DNA of 64,000 nt, taken from the NCBI RefSeq assembly GCF_000203795.2, contig NW_006281101.1, positions 955,279-1,019,278 on the forward strand, read 5' to 3'. The notes under the pieces are model-generated. The model did not search any database and was not told the origin of the DNA. It was given only the letters and a program-made list of their open reading frames with translations. Both the position numbers and the translations under genes were made by a program. The DNA is from Batrachochytrium dendrobatidis JAM81 (Eukaryota > Chytridiomycota > Chytridiomycetes > Rhizophydiales). Shown here piece after piece: positions 19,711 to 31,153 of the stretch (its first letter is position 1; each line of letters opens with the position of its first letter).

Positions 19711-22272
19711 CTAAACATTGCGCATGGCGAATGGGAGTGTAGAGTCTTGTGATTGTCTAATTGCTGACAAAGATGTGCTAGGCGCACCAACCATACCACC
19801 AGGACGGTATGCACCAGGATACTTGATTGTGCCTGATGATGCAGCGTAGTTACTACTAGAAGTATGGTTTGTTTTTGGTACCGAAGTCACAACAATCGCA
19901 TCTCCTCTAGATTTGACTACTGCAAACTGTCTCTCCCACACCTCGTCAGATGGAATCCATCCAAGTGCTCTAAACCAGTCATAGATAATAGCTGTCTTGT
20001 TAACATCGATTCTGAACCAGCTTTTGGCATCGCGTTTCTTGAATGGTCCTCGACGTTCAACCTGAGTAAGAATAACTTCTTTGATATGCATGTATTGATC
20101 GGGAAGAATACGGAGTGTAGAGCAAATAGCAACTTCTTCGGGTGTGAGAAGGGAGAACCCAGGAGTGGTATCTGGAATATACAACATGCCACCTTTTTTC
20201 CAAAATACAGGCGGAGCTTTGGATGTATCGTTAAAAATGGACATGTCGATGCGTCTTCCATTCTTTTTCAACAAGACTGTTTCGTCCACAACAATACCAG
20301 ATGGATCACCGCCACCACCACTGCCTAAAGCACCAGCACGGTTCTGGCGGGGTTTCTTTGATGCACCAGCGCCTTGAGAAGTAGGCATTCCGCTTTGTGT
20401 GATAGCTTGAGGAATGGTAAAACTAGATGATCTGGGGAAAACAAAAGTGCTACCAGAGGGGATGGCACCCATAGACTCTGAGCGAATGATTCCACCAAAT
20501 GATCCTCTAGGACCAGAACTTTTAGATTTTGATGAGCCATTTTCTTTTGAAGAGTGTTTGCCATTGCTAGCATGTGATTTCTTTGCACCAGAGGAAGGAC
20601 CGCCAGTTGAAGCGCGGCGAGCAATAGGAAAAGTGCCCATTGCACCAGTTGGGAGAATAGTGAGTGGAGAGGTAGAGCTTCCCAAGCCGCCATGACAAGT
20701 ACGTGGAGCACCAGGAACACGCTCCTGTGATGGTTTGCTTCGTTTAGATGATCCCTGTGTAGATGAGCGGGAATAGTTGGAGGTAGTAGCGGCCGAAGCT
20801 AACCGGGACGAAGGGAGAGATACTGCCAGGCGAGGAGTGTAGTCGGGAGGAATAGATATGGATAGCAAGGTGCGTGGGTTGTTGAGATACATACTATATA
20901 CATCTAGCTTGACTATACCCTGCTGTAAACGATCGTTAGGGGTAAGAGTGTCTTTGTTGACAGCTCGAGTAGGACAGGATTTGCGCTTACGAGACAAAGC
21001 AACAGTCTTTGAAAATGGATCGATGTTGGATAAATACGATTCTCTATCAGGAACAATGGTATTTAGCTGAAGTTGTGGAGATCTGGTATTCACAAAAGCA
21101 GGAGCAGTTTTGACAGATGTTTGATGGCTAGAGGGATGGACAACTTGTGATTCAAACGACGCGAGCACTGATGGGTGTGAGCTTGAAGAGTGGACAGGCA
21201 AGACAGTTGATTGGGATTGTGGAAGATTGGTACCAGTTGACCATACAAGAGATTCACAATGATTGGAAGCAGTATCAGAAGCAGTGGGCTCAGCACTAGG
21301 AGCAATGACACCAACAGAATCAACAGCGATCGAAGCAAAGCCAGTATCAAACGAAGAATGGCTGGCAGAGCTGGCAAACTTGATGTGCGGTTTCGATTGA
21401 AGGGTAACAGTATTAGTAATTGAAGAGACCAAGTTCAACTTGATGTGGTTTAAATTGCTGGCATGATCAAGATTGCCAGCAGTTTCTACATCGATTGCAA
21501 GATCAGATTGTGGATCAGTAGTGTCCACATCCATAGAGTCACAAGGGGGCAGCGGGTGCAATTGGATATGAGCAAGAGTCGGGGTGGACATGTTTATAGT
21601 AGAAGTAGTAGGGGTGAATGAAGCACTAGAGTCGGAGCAAATAGGAATAAGTTGGTTGAGCGGAGGCAGCGAAGCGGGAATTGAACTTTGGCCAACGGCC
21701 AGTGTTGGATGAATGCCGTGTCTTGGGAGAGTGCTTGAAGATGAACTCATGGCAGTAGAACAGACCAGAGAAGCCAGCTCCAGAGGACAAGAGTGATTGA
21801 CTGCACTGCTCATGTTGGCCATACTGGAAGCGGGAGAACCCATGCTTAACGACACAGCAGTCATGTCCGAGAGAGTTGGTGACTCCATGTTGATGGTGGT
21901 GACAGTGGAGAGAGCAGGGGTTAGAGTGCCAGCAACCATCTCATCCGTCTTTATGGATGGATGGATCTCAGCGACCATCTTATCTGACAAACCATCTTCC
22001 CCATGGCTTCCAAGCGATTGGCCGCTTAGCAGCTGCTCATCCATCAACGTTGGCAACAGTCGCTGTTTTTCCTGCTCGTGCCGTGGATCATGAAATGGTC
22101 TCATGCCCAATGATGGCAACGGAGGCATATCCTTTCCATACATGGTGGATGGTTCTGACTGTTTGTACTTGCTACCTGTTATGACAGAGCAATGATCCCT
22201 TTCTGTCCCACTGCTAGTTGAAGGTACAGGGCTTGGATTACTTCTGCCTGGCGATATGGTAGCAGAGAGCAT
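19711..22272 (-). CDS. SWIRM-domain protein (Fun19/Laf1-like chromatin factor)
   Basis: Single exon, 853 residues. The first roughly 560 residues are low-complexity, rich in Ser, Thr and Pro, with a basic RKRKSCPTRA patch near residue 425. The C-terminal 150 residues hold a SWIRM domain: LLTPEEVAICSTLRILPDQY, then HIKEVILTQVERRGPFKKRD, then KTAIIYDWFRALGWI. The wording LTPEEVxxCSxLRxxPxxY is that of the fungal Fun19/YOR338W and S. pombe Laf1/Laf2 branch, not of LSD1 or SWI3. SWIRM domains bind DNA or nucleosomes; Laf proteins are known from the Clr6 histone-deacetylase complex. A Gly/Ser/Lys-rich linker precedes the domain. An HDAC link here is inference only, although a class I HDAC is encoded 12 kb away. 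Confidence 0.82.
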   Translation of the reverse strand: MLSATISPGRSNPSPVPSTSSGTERDHCSVITGSKYKQSEPSTMYGKDMPPLPSLGMRPFHDPRHEQEKQRLLPTLMDEQLLSGQSLGSHGEDGLSDKMVAEIHPSIKTDEMVAGTLTPALSTVTTINMESPTLSDMTAVSLSMGSPASSMANMSSAVNHSCPLELASLVCSTAMSSSSSTLPRHGIHPTLAVGQSSIPASLPPLNQLIPICSDSSASFTPTTSTINMSTPTLAHIQLHPLPPCDSMDVDTTDPQSDLAIDVETAGNLDHASNLNHIKLNLVSSITNTVTLQSKPHIKFASSASHSSFDTGFASIAVDSVGVIAPSAEPTASDTASNHCESLVWSTGTNLPQSQSTVLPVHSSSSHPSVLASFESQVVHPSSHQTSVKTAPAFVNTRSPQLQLNTIVPDRESYLSNIDPFSKTVALSRKRKSCPTRAVNKDTLTPNDRLQQGIVKLDVYSMYLNNPRTLLSISIPPDYTPRLAVSLPSSRLASAATTSNYSRSSTQGSSKRSKPSQERVPGAPRTCHGGLGSSTSPLTILPTGAMGTFPIARRASTGGPSSGAKKSHASNGKHSSKENGSSKSKSSGPRGSFGGIIRSESMGAIPSGSTFVFPRSSSFTIPQAITQSGMPTSQGAGASKKPRQNRAGALGSGGGGDPSGIVVDETVLLKKNGRRIDMSIFNDTSKAPPVFWKKGGMLYIPDTTPGFSLLTPEEVAICSTLRILPDQYMHIKEVILTQVERRGPFKKRDAKSWFRIDVNKTAIIYDWFRALGWIPSDEVWERQFAVVKSRGDAIVVTSVPKTNHTSSSNYAASSGTIKYPGAYRPGGMVGAPSTSLSAIRQSQDSTLPFAMRNV

Positions 22273-25200
22273 GACTTTCTGTATAGAATAGAGCCAGTAT
22301 ACAGCAATTGTGGTTAGCGATCGTCAAGGTTTAGATTCAAATACAAGAGCATGGATTCTAGCAACCACGATCACTCACTTGAACAGTAGGGGATTGATCA
22401 AGTAGTTGGCAATAATAGTATTCAATGAATAGTCTAGGCAAGCGCTTCAGTTGTAATAGGAGATCGTTACTTGATTTCCACTGGTGATGATACGATCACT
22501 ATAATAGTCAAGTTCTAAACAAGTGTGGTGATATAAGAATACCCAGTCAGCAAGGTGTTAGTCAATCCAGAAGCAAGAAATGATTTCAAGTAAAGAAGAG
22601 GCGATCGCAAGTCAAGCCATCACATCCATGATGCAAGGGCAGAGTGATGACCCATTCCAATCTATACATACATGCACGGGGATGTAATGATAGAGGGATA
22701 CAAGATCAAGGGTGTACTTCTATAGCACTATTGTCTGGATATTGGAGGGTGGTTATTTAATGGCTGTGATGTGATTGACTGGTAGGCGGAGGGATAGCAC
22801 AATAAAACACCTGAGTGGGTAACGCAATAAAATACTCGAATGGATAGCGCAATGAAATAGTCGAATGGATGACTTGAATGAATGGGCCAAACAATTCGAT
22901 GAATGAGCGGACCATCGTTCTTATCCAAATCTAATCCACATTCAAAATACATTCAATCATCTCTCACCCAGACGAGTGTCAATAACTGTATTAAACGATT
23001 GCTACACTCGGATTGAATCTATATCCAACGAGTTTAGATTCGATATCCTGCAATGGCGGAGTGCTGCAAGGCGGAACCAACCAAATTACAGCCCAAGATT
23101 AAATATCCTGATTGGTTACACAAATCTCTAATCTGATTGGCTGCAGCGTGGTGAAAAATGAAGTAACACCACATAAGTCACGTGATGATTGGGATTGTTT
23201 GGATTGTGATTTTACACGGGAACCGTCACGTGAATAACAGACAGATAACATTTAGTTAAAATCTAACAGATGGATAGTCCATTAGACTAGATGCAAAACC
23301 ATCATCAGTAGATACCTCCCACAATACCATTCTCCTCCAATTGTATCCTATCCCAGGTTCAAAAATCAAGTGGAAACTTGGATTGAAAATGTACAAGGTC
23401 AAGTAAATCCCGGCAGGGCTTATACATTCACGACCAAGTAATGATAATCCGCCCAGCCTGACCGTTCGAGTGGTTTAAATGACTTCATCTCAAATCAGCA
23501 TCCCATAGCAAGAACATGAAAAAACCCAAGTTTGTTTATCCACAGAATTGGCCCCTCATCTCGGCCATCGAGAATTCTTTTGCCACCCATTATAGTCTGT
23601 AGGATTCCAGACAAAATGCCTGGATCGTTGTGTAGATTAAACATACTTTGCCATCACCAAACAAAAATCTCTTACCTGAATGTGCAATCTGATATAGTGG
23701 AATCTAGGATTTTTAAAAACTTGGTTGTGTCTTTACCTTGAATAATTGGCAAACTAAATAGCCAAATTACGAAATAAAGCAGACCGGATCAATTATACTA
23801 TGTATATACCTGTCGTGATAGATTAATGGCTATGTTTATAAAGGTAATAAATCAGGCTGATGACGAGCGGGGTTTGGAAAACTTGCTTTAGTCAAAAATA
23901 GTTTGGAACCGACTCAAGTAATTGATGTGGCTGAACAGAAACGAGCTTTTCGCTATGATTTAAACTCACCACTTGCACACATTTACCACCACTAGTACTT
24001 GTACAGACTATATTAATTGCGCTTACACATGTACAAGTGAGAAATATGGTGTTTTAATTAAACTTATTTTTCTGTATTAGAATAAACTGCTGTTTGTCCC
24101 AATATCTAATCCATAGTAGTAGATGCAAATATGTTTATTTTTTGAACAAAAGATCAGTAGTTGTCAGATTAAATTTTAAAAAGGTGGATTGTCCCCAAGA
24201 TCAGACTGGGAACAATCGAGTTCATTGCTTCAATTCTAAACCTTGTATTATCTTGAAATAACAATGGCAATTTTATCTGATTCTATCATCACTTTATTTT
24301 TGGCTTTTCTTCATGACAAGCACAAAACAGGGAATGCCAATGAGTTAGTAATCAAACGTGAACGCGCTGTTCATCTGGATAAAACGGGTTGATGTATAAA
24401 AACCTCAAGCTCAGCTTAAAACCGATCTCGTGCTCGTGAATGTACTAAAATGCGATTATGTTGGAGTATCACTTTCACTGGATATTGAATAGATTTTCTA
24501 GAGCTAAGCTGAGTTGAATTAATGTCGGAATAAAGTCTGCTGAAGCATCGCGTTTGTTCCACCTTTTTAGTATAGGTTGGCGAGTATCTCGAGAATTCTA
24601 ATAAAACGATACGTGATGCTGTTTAAGCCACCAATAAAAACAATGCATGTTTTGATTAGTGTAACGATTCACAAGTTGTGGAGTTGAACATCCCTGACTA
24701 AATAGTCAAGCCTTGTTAAAAAGTTGGATTGGCAAAAGTATAGCCACTATTTGAACCAGAGAATCGTTTATAAGCGCACACTTTTATAATCCACTTGAAC
24801 ATTTATGCAAAGATGCTGGGTGTGCAGCATTACCACACATGACAAAATAGCTTGCTGCTTATTTTAGTCTCTGCATCTAAATCTTGATGATAAGCTGATT
24901 TTCAATTTTTTCTTTTAATCAAACTCAGTTTAGATTGGCGGAGTTGTATGAAAAATGAACTAGATTATAACTGTATATCGGAGTTTTAGGCAAGCACAGT
25001 TCAACTCAAATCTAACATTATACCAACCGCGATACATCTTGAGCACTGAATGACAAAACCAACTCCTGCCTTTTTGATCTTGTCTGTCTTGAGGTGTATG
25101 TTTTGAATTTGGTAGACAATTTTTTTGGTATCACCTTGTATTTCATTGCCATTTGGATTGGAGCTAGCTCTGTTGGTTTAGTCATACATCCCAGTTCACC

Positions 25201-25325
25201 CACAGACTCTTGGAATTTCACTGTCACAAATTGCTGTATCACCCAAACGAGTCCCAAAAGGTTTACAAAAAGACATTAGGTTTATTTGAAGTGATCAAAA
25301 GTTTAATTTGGCAAAACGTTGTTGA
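22273..25325. other. 3-kb intergenic region, mostly featureless
   Basis: The longest gene-poor stretch in the window, between the SWIRM gene start and the SPC24 stop. It holds a short tandem repeat (22796-22870). A 79-codon frame on the minus strand at 25018-25257, just past SPC24, has no ATG at its beginning and no recognisable motif. I see no structured RNA or transposon end. A long upstream region could reflect complex regulation of the SWIRM gene. Confidence 0.45.
22796..22870. repeat. Three tandem copies of a 25-bp unit
   Basis: Three adjacent imperfect 25-bp units read along 22796-22820, 22821-22845 and 22846-22870. They share the pattern (a/g)c(a/g)caat(a/g)aaa followed by (c/t)gaatggat or cctgagtgggt. 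They lie about 520 bp upstream of the SWIRM gene start. Possible repeated protein-binding site or simple duplication. Confidence 0.6.
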
Positions 25326-26162
25326 CTAGTCCTCCTTGATCAGCTCCCATATCATGTTGGCATAATAATATTGAGAATACTCGCTGGAGATATCAAATGT
25401 TTGGATATCATTGTTTCGTTTTGATGCTAAGAAGCAATTAAGATTTAGAAAACAGATGAATCTACACAACAGGCTATAGAAATAGTTGAACAACTCACAT
25501 GTAATAAACTGCGTGTATTGACCATTTGTATCCCTAATAAGCTGCAATCCGAGCTGAGAATACACTTGAGCCTTGAGTCTAGTAGTGATCCAATAAAACA
25601 GTCAGCAATACAACCCACCTGAATGCCAGTCGATGCATTTCTCAACTTACTTTTCTGGACACACACTTCTTTGTTTAAATACAGCTTCATCCATCTCAAC
25701 CTCTTCTACTTCCTGTTGCAACAGTCTCAATTCCTTTTCTGCATCTGCTAGTAAATCTGTCAAATCTGATACTGATTTGGCTGTAGCGAATTTTGTCCGA
25801 TCCAGACTAAGCATTGTATCAGTATGATTACGCTGAGCAAGGGCTTGCTCACTACTCTGTGCTTGCAACTTTGCTTGTTCAAGCTGTCTTTCTAGTCCTA
25901 ATAGCTGGGATTAAGAAACCATGCGCTTATGCATACATTGAGTTTAAAGAAGGATACTCTTACCTTGAATAGAATCTTGAGTGTCTGAGAGCACTCGAGT
26001 ACGGACTGAAGTGGTTTGAGAGAGAGTTTGAAGGAGTGAGCGCAGGGATGCAGCATCAGCTCCAATGCGCAACCGATCCAGCAAGCTATAAAGGATATCA
26101 TGCGTTTCCTTGGCAGTTTGGTCTGATCCACTTTCCTGTTGGACATCATCTGGTGCAGGCAT
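25326..26162 (-). CDS. SPC24: Kinetochore protein Spc24 (NDC80 complex)
   Basis: Four exons (26162-25964, 25897-25651, 25578-25499, 25426-25326) give 208 residues, the usual Spc24 length. The N-terminal two thirds are coiled coil (for example LERQLEQAKLQAQSSEQ and LLADAEKELRLLQQEVEEVE). The C-terminal globular domain shows the family pattern LKAQVYSQLGLQLIRD, then GQYTQFIT, then the final IQTFDISSEYSQYYYANMIW. With Spc25 it links the NDC80 complex to the inner kinetochore. The gene is head to head with the sorting nexin gene (216 bp between ATGs). The start at 26162 is the first ATG in frame; the frame upstream has only a TTG. Confidence 0.9.
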
Positions 26163-26378
26163 GCTGTTGGGTTGCAAGTGAGATTGTCCAGAAATTTTAC
26201 AGTTGAAAACATGGCGAAATTGGATTGCTAAAACATGAATTCATCCGTGTTCTCATTCCTTTTGTCTTGAGCTGTGAAGCCAAATCAACACTTTGTTATC
26301 TGGAAAAACCATCTGATTTGCAATTACTGGATTTTGGCTAGACTTATTGTAGGAATACTTTTATACTCACGTTGCTTG
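26163..26378. promoter_or_regulatory. Bidirectional promoter SPC24 / sorting nexin, carrying repeat fragment R3
   Basis: 216 bp between divergent ATGs. Bases about 26207-26290 match the tail of the dispersed repeat at 14.7 kb (acatggcgaaattgga, then ttctcattccttttgtc), so repeat-derived sequence now sits in a promoter shared by two essential-type genes. Confidence 0.5.
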
Positions 26379-28703
26379 ATGGCTGACAGCTACTCATCAG
26401 GAACTATTCCTAACGTCATGAATTCACACCCTATCAGCCAGGATGATCTTGAAGATGGCTTGAGTCCTGTGGATGGATCCACCACTCATGAAAACGACCC
26501 AACTCAGCTGGATATTGGGTCGTCGACTTCAAAAAATCCCAATGTTACTTCTGCTGTGTTCTCGTTGGTTAGCTATCCTGAAGCTGACCAGTTGCTAGCT
26601 GAATCTCATATGCCCTCGGTTGACCGTGAGAAGGCAAGGGTTTATTATGACTGCTATGCATTGTATCGGTAGTGAGTGGGATATAGGCTAGATCGATGTC
26701 TGAAGTGCATGGATAAATACTGTCATGTTCATCATATGGACAGTAGCGACATCTACATTGTGAATGATTTAAACTGGAGCTTCAAACGTTCCTGTTGCAG
26801 TGTCATTGAAGTTTGATGGCTTAGTGCTATCTATGTCGTACTCATACTCTTGATTAAGCATGTTCCATATGGAACTCGAGCATGGCATGGAAACTAAACA
26901 TTTTATTTTACTCCCTTGCTCTTGCTAGACAACATTTTGTTGCGAAATCGATTCAGCATTCACAAAGACTCTGACGCAACAATTTTTGCCTCCTATCCAA
27001 AATGATATTCCTCTTAGAGATCAGCCCAAGCCATTAATTGATATTACCGAGGCAAGTCTTGTTTTGACATGTGTTTTTCAGATTACTCAATCATGTTTTA
27101 ATAGCTATTTGAATTCTTTGCAACACCCTACCAATTATTTAGGCTATCAAGGCCCATGATATGGCTGGTAGCTCATATATTTCATATGTAATCCGCACCA
27201 GTCTACCAGATTATTCCATCGATGTCGAGGCTAAACATCGCTACTCTGAGTTTGAATCTCTTCGCAAACTTCTCTCGAAAGCATATCCAACAAGCGTAAT
27301 TCCTCCCATTCCGGGAAAGCATACTGTAGCCGCATATGCTGCTAAACCCGGAAAAGCCAAGGAAGATCCCAACATCATTTTATTGCGAAAACGAATGCTT
27401 CAGACTTTTCTCAATCGAGTTGCTGCACATCCTATACTTGGCAGTGCCCATGTGTTTCATTTGTTCTTGCGCGAAGCTGCTCCTTGGAGCGAGACTCTGA
27501 CATCGTCTGGCATGTCTCATTTGCTAAAACGAAAGGACACGCTTTTGGCCGTAAATGAAAAGACTACTCTGAGAAAACCAGGTGTGTTTTGATGTTGCTT
27601 TAATTAGAGATTTGCTAACAACATGCTAAATCGACACATCTAATCTTGGTATAATGCTGTTGCAAAAATAATACTTGATAGATGCACATTTTGTCGCTGC
27701 AGAAGACTATACAATCCGATTCATGTCACAAATTGTGTATATTGAAAAGATACACAAGCGTATCATTGCCCATCATATTGATATGGCGACCACATATGCT
27801 GAGCTTGGTGGATTGTACAATGGCTGGTCCCTCACTGAATCTACACTGGCGGACATGATTGAACAAACTGGCCAAGCAATTGACTCGACTGTAACTGCTA
27901 CAAATGTTCTACATCATCAGCTGCAAGAGCGGTTTGGTGAGATTTTGCACGAGTATGCGCTTTTTTCCATCAATATCGAAAAGCTACTAAAGTGGAGGCA
28001 TCGTAAGCATGCAGAATTTGAAGGGATTTCGGAGTCGTTAATCTTGAAGCAGGCTGGATTGGCTCGACTTGAACAAGCAGAACATGAGTCGCTTCGACTT
28101 GCAGCAGCATTAAACTCTGAAGGTGGGTATTTCAATGGTGATACGAATGAGTCCAGTGAAGCTACAGGACCTATAGTCAATGAAAATATACCAGCTATTG
28201 GAACTGCCGATGCCGCAGAAGCAGGATATACTACTACTACATCAACCACTACTCTGTCAAATATGCATTTGAGATCAGGTCAATCTACTTCATCTCCACA
28301 TCTGTCCCAGCAGCAAATGTCTATCACAGGAACCAGTATCGCAAACAATCCATACAGGTCCGGCGCATACGCTCACTCAACCTCTACGACTCTCCAGGCA
28401 TCCAATTCACTTCTTGCCACTTTAAACTCTCTAATGGACAATGATCCTCAAGTCACACGACGCAACCAGATCTCAAAAACGCGAGACATGATTGTTCAGC
28501 TTGAAACCCAGCGCGAAACTGCACGACAAGAGCTCTTGTCAGCCAATGCAGAAATTCAACACGATTTGGACCGATTTCAACGACAAAAGATTCGGGATAT
28601 GCGAGATATGCTGTGTGGATTGGCAGCTGCTCAAAAAGAATTTCATTCTCGAACTTTGAATGCATGGCGAGGAATCAAAGAATCTGCATTTAGTATTGAA
28701 TGA
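26379..28703 (+). CDS. SNX41: Sorting nexin, SNX41/ATG20 type (PX-BAR)
   Basis: Exons 26379-26639 (donor uncertain), 26929-27051, 27143-27581 and 27682-28703. An acidic N-terminus leads to FCCEIDSAFTK and then a PX domain: YISYVIRTS, the phosphoinositide-binding RYSEFESLRKLL, VIPPIPGKHT and KEDPNIILLRKRMLQTFLNR. A BAR-like helical region follows (IEKIHKRIIAHH through KWRHRKHAEFEGISE), interrupted by a Ser/Thr-rich insert near residues 320-400, as in fungal Snx41/Atg20. These proteins pair with Snx4 for endosome-to-Golgi retrieval and selective autophagy. The intron at 27052-27142 starts with GC (gcaagt), not GT, and gives a perfect in-frame TEAIKAHD junction. The first intron donor is not settled: gtttat at 26640 keeps phase, while the stronger gtgagt at 26675 does not. 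Confidence 0.85.
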
Positions 28704-28764
28704 TTGAGATGCAGCTTGATTGGCAGTGTTGAGTGCATGAGCTCATGACTTTTGTTCTGTCGAG

Positions 28765-29359
28765 TTTTACAACCGTATTCATGTAAATGGAACACTAAAT
28801 AAAGGTGTCAGAATATACAGTCTCATGAGATGATGTGTGCCAATTTGTATCAAATTTACTGGACAACATTGTGTTGACTGAACTCGAGTTTACTGGTCTT
28901 TGTGGTCATTTCTGTATAAAAACTGGCTGAATACTCACATCGCAGCTCCAATAAATGCCACATTCTTTCCACTCGCTCAATTCTTAACTCTCCAAAATGA
29001 ACATTACAAGTAAACATTGGGTGATTGATATCAAAACCACAGTTGCATCCCTTGGATGTGCAATTTTTATTTTTGAACTAGAACGCGAGCGTATCCGAGT
29101 TTTTAGGAACAAAATGGTTGACAACATCAGACCAGATGATTGTACAATGTATGGCTATCAAATGTAAAGAAAAGGGCAGCTTGATTGTGGACATCATATG
29201 ATGAGTGTGTTTATTGAATTGAGAATGCCAATTGAAAAAGCAATCTCTAATGAAAAGCACGAGTACTCGACCATTATTTATTCTAAAGCAAACACGAAAG
29301 GAAAATCTACAAGATAAATACAGAAACGTGGTTCAGTTTACGTGAATACAGCTGCAAAT
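28765..29359 (-). mobile_element. MITE copy E (~595 bp, internally divergent)
   Basis: The left end ttttacaaccgtattcatg and right end tttacgtgaatacagctgca form imperfect inverted repeats and match the complete copies. The interior motif tttgaactagaacgcgagcg is the reverse complement of one in the 52.6 and 55.2 kb elements. It begins about 60 bp after the sorting nexin stop, so it probably lies in or beside that gene's 3' UTR. Confidence 0.7.
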
Positions 29360-29485
29360 CATTTTTTTATTTAAACAACAAGACGGTTGTCCGAATTGGT
29401 GGCTACCAATTCAACTCGGTGCGGTAAAACAGGCTTTTGAAAAGCAGCTCATTTATCTGAGCAAACAGTAGCGATTTCAAAAGCC

Positions 29486-30090
29486 TCAGTGGATAATACT
29501 GCGGAATATTTTGAGGTCTGGAGCAATGATCAGGATCTGACGGGTGCCATTTACAAGACTTGACAAGTCAGTAGCGAGTGAAACGCACTGTTTGATTTCA
29601 AAAAGTAGATGTTGATCACAGTTTGGTCGTGTGGTTATTACGATGCATGCGTTGGCTGTCAGCTCATGTTTGCAACCATTTGGGGTGATTAAATGAGTCG
29701 CCAAACAATCCCATGTGAATGGCTAGACGGCCATATGTCTGTCATAAGCGTTCATTCTGATGCTTTGTTGTTGATGGACATATTTAGACAGCTTGCCAAG
29801 TCAAACATTTGAAACCTGTCGAGATTCAAAAGCCACAAACAAACTGCCGATCTTTAGCTTGCTATCGGTTCATGGCATTACCGTTGTAGCTAATGTTGAT
29901 AAGTTTCAACGCGCTCAGTGGCTGCTTATAGCCCTTCATATACAGCTGCGGAGGCGGAGTTGTGATTTACAACTACTGCTTTACCGAGGGTTACCCGGGG
30001 CAGATACAATCAAAGCCAGTTCCTCAATATCTAAAGTTTCAAAATCTGTGTTGCTAAACGGCCACGCTGGGGCTACCATGGTTTATCCAC
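29486..30090 (-). pseudogene. Possible minus-strand gene remnant or unresolved multi-exon gene
   Basis: Two pieces on the minus strand look protein-like. Near 30,080 an ATG opens MVAPAWPFSNTDFETLDIEE, running to a donor-like gtaacc. At 29,486-29,710 an open frame ends a protein with CIVITTRPNCDQHLLFEIKQ and QILIIAPDLKIFRS. I could not join them with consistent phase: every acceptor tried between them runs into a stop. It may be a broken gene, a gene with a very short exon I missed, or chance. I do not recognise the family. Confidence 0.25.
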
Positions 30091-30326
30091 CAGCCATCTA
30101 GTGTCGCTTCTAAACTATATAAACCAATTACGTTTCGAATAGCCCCTTTAAAAAACATTGCATTCCAGTCAGCCCTTGGTCCTTTAACACTACGTACAGC
30201 ATACCCCTGCGCTCAGTTTTGCTTGAATCTAAACACTATTTTACATAGTTGCATTTTAAATCATTTGTTTTACCCGCCCTTCAGTTTTGTTATTTATTCC
30301 ACATCCAACCAGCAATATTTTACAGA

Positions 30327-30812
30327 ATGATGTTGTGTCAACCCATGTCAATTCCACCTGCCCGTCCGAGAACACCGCAAACATGCTCTCCACTTTTGCC
30401 ATTTGCATCTTCTGAGCCTGTTGCGCTCGCTTCGCCTGTACATACTGCAAATCCAATACGACCAGCACTCGACACCTTGAGGTTATTTGATGACTGGGAG
30501 CTGAATGGTAAATTTTGTCAATTCTTTCTTGGCTTGTAGGATCCAATAACTGACAATATTAATTTATTAGCTTCGTGGCAGTTTCTTCTAACAGCTCGAC
30601 CACCTAAGCGCCAAATTGATGCAACATTGGACGATCAACCCGAATATCACAGACACTGTATATCCGAGTTTGATATGGAGTCGGGATTCAGAAGTCTTTC
30701 ACCATGGTCCACCTCTTCTACAAGCTCTGGACTGGACTCCCAATACTCGTCTGTCTATCGTGCACCCAAGCGGGTCATGTCAGCCGAATCGACAAAAGGC
30801 TCGACATATTGA
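30327..30812 (+). CDS. Small protein of unknown function
   Basis: Two exons (30327-30507, 30571-30812) with a consistent GT-AG intron give 140 residues. Not recognised. It starts with a Pro/Ser-rich segment (PPARPRTPQTCSPLLPF), has a short conserved-looking core across the splice junction (TLRLFDDWELNASWQFLLTA), and then a Ser/Tyr-rich tail with basic residues (SSVYRAPKRVMSAES). No signal peptide, membrane segment or Cys motif. The coding case rests on the in-phase intron and two ATGs in tandem at 30327 and 30330. It could be a short regulatory or disordered protein. Confidence 0.5.
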
Positions 30813-31153
30813 ATTGACTCGTTATTGGTTTCGCTATAGACTTTGTTTATTTAGGCACAGAAGGTTCTAGGACAACACTTTATTGCCCATTTCATTTTAT
30901 AGAGATATGCTGGCATTGCCACTCAGTATTTTATTTCCTGTTTTATTTCAAGGTCACCATTCCACCTCTGTTTATTTCATTCGAGTCTGGATCGAATAGG
31001 ACACTTTCTTGTTTATTTTTGGTCAATATATTTCTCTTTAGATACTTGAACTTCATTTTAGTGTTGTGGTGGTTGGGTTAGAAATTGTCGGTTTAAATTT
31101 TTTCAACTTGAACCAATCATTACAAAGTCAATTCGAGCCGTCTTGTCTAACCA
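30813..31153. other. Intergenic spacer
   Basis: About 340 bp of AT-rich sequence between two plus-strand genes; several aataaa-like and ttattt runs, no gene or repeat seen. Confidence 0.4.

Noticed and set aside
25018..25257. 79-codon minus-strand frame downstream of SPC24
   Set aside because: No ATG at the beginning, no motif, no in-phase splice partner found.
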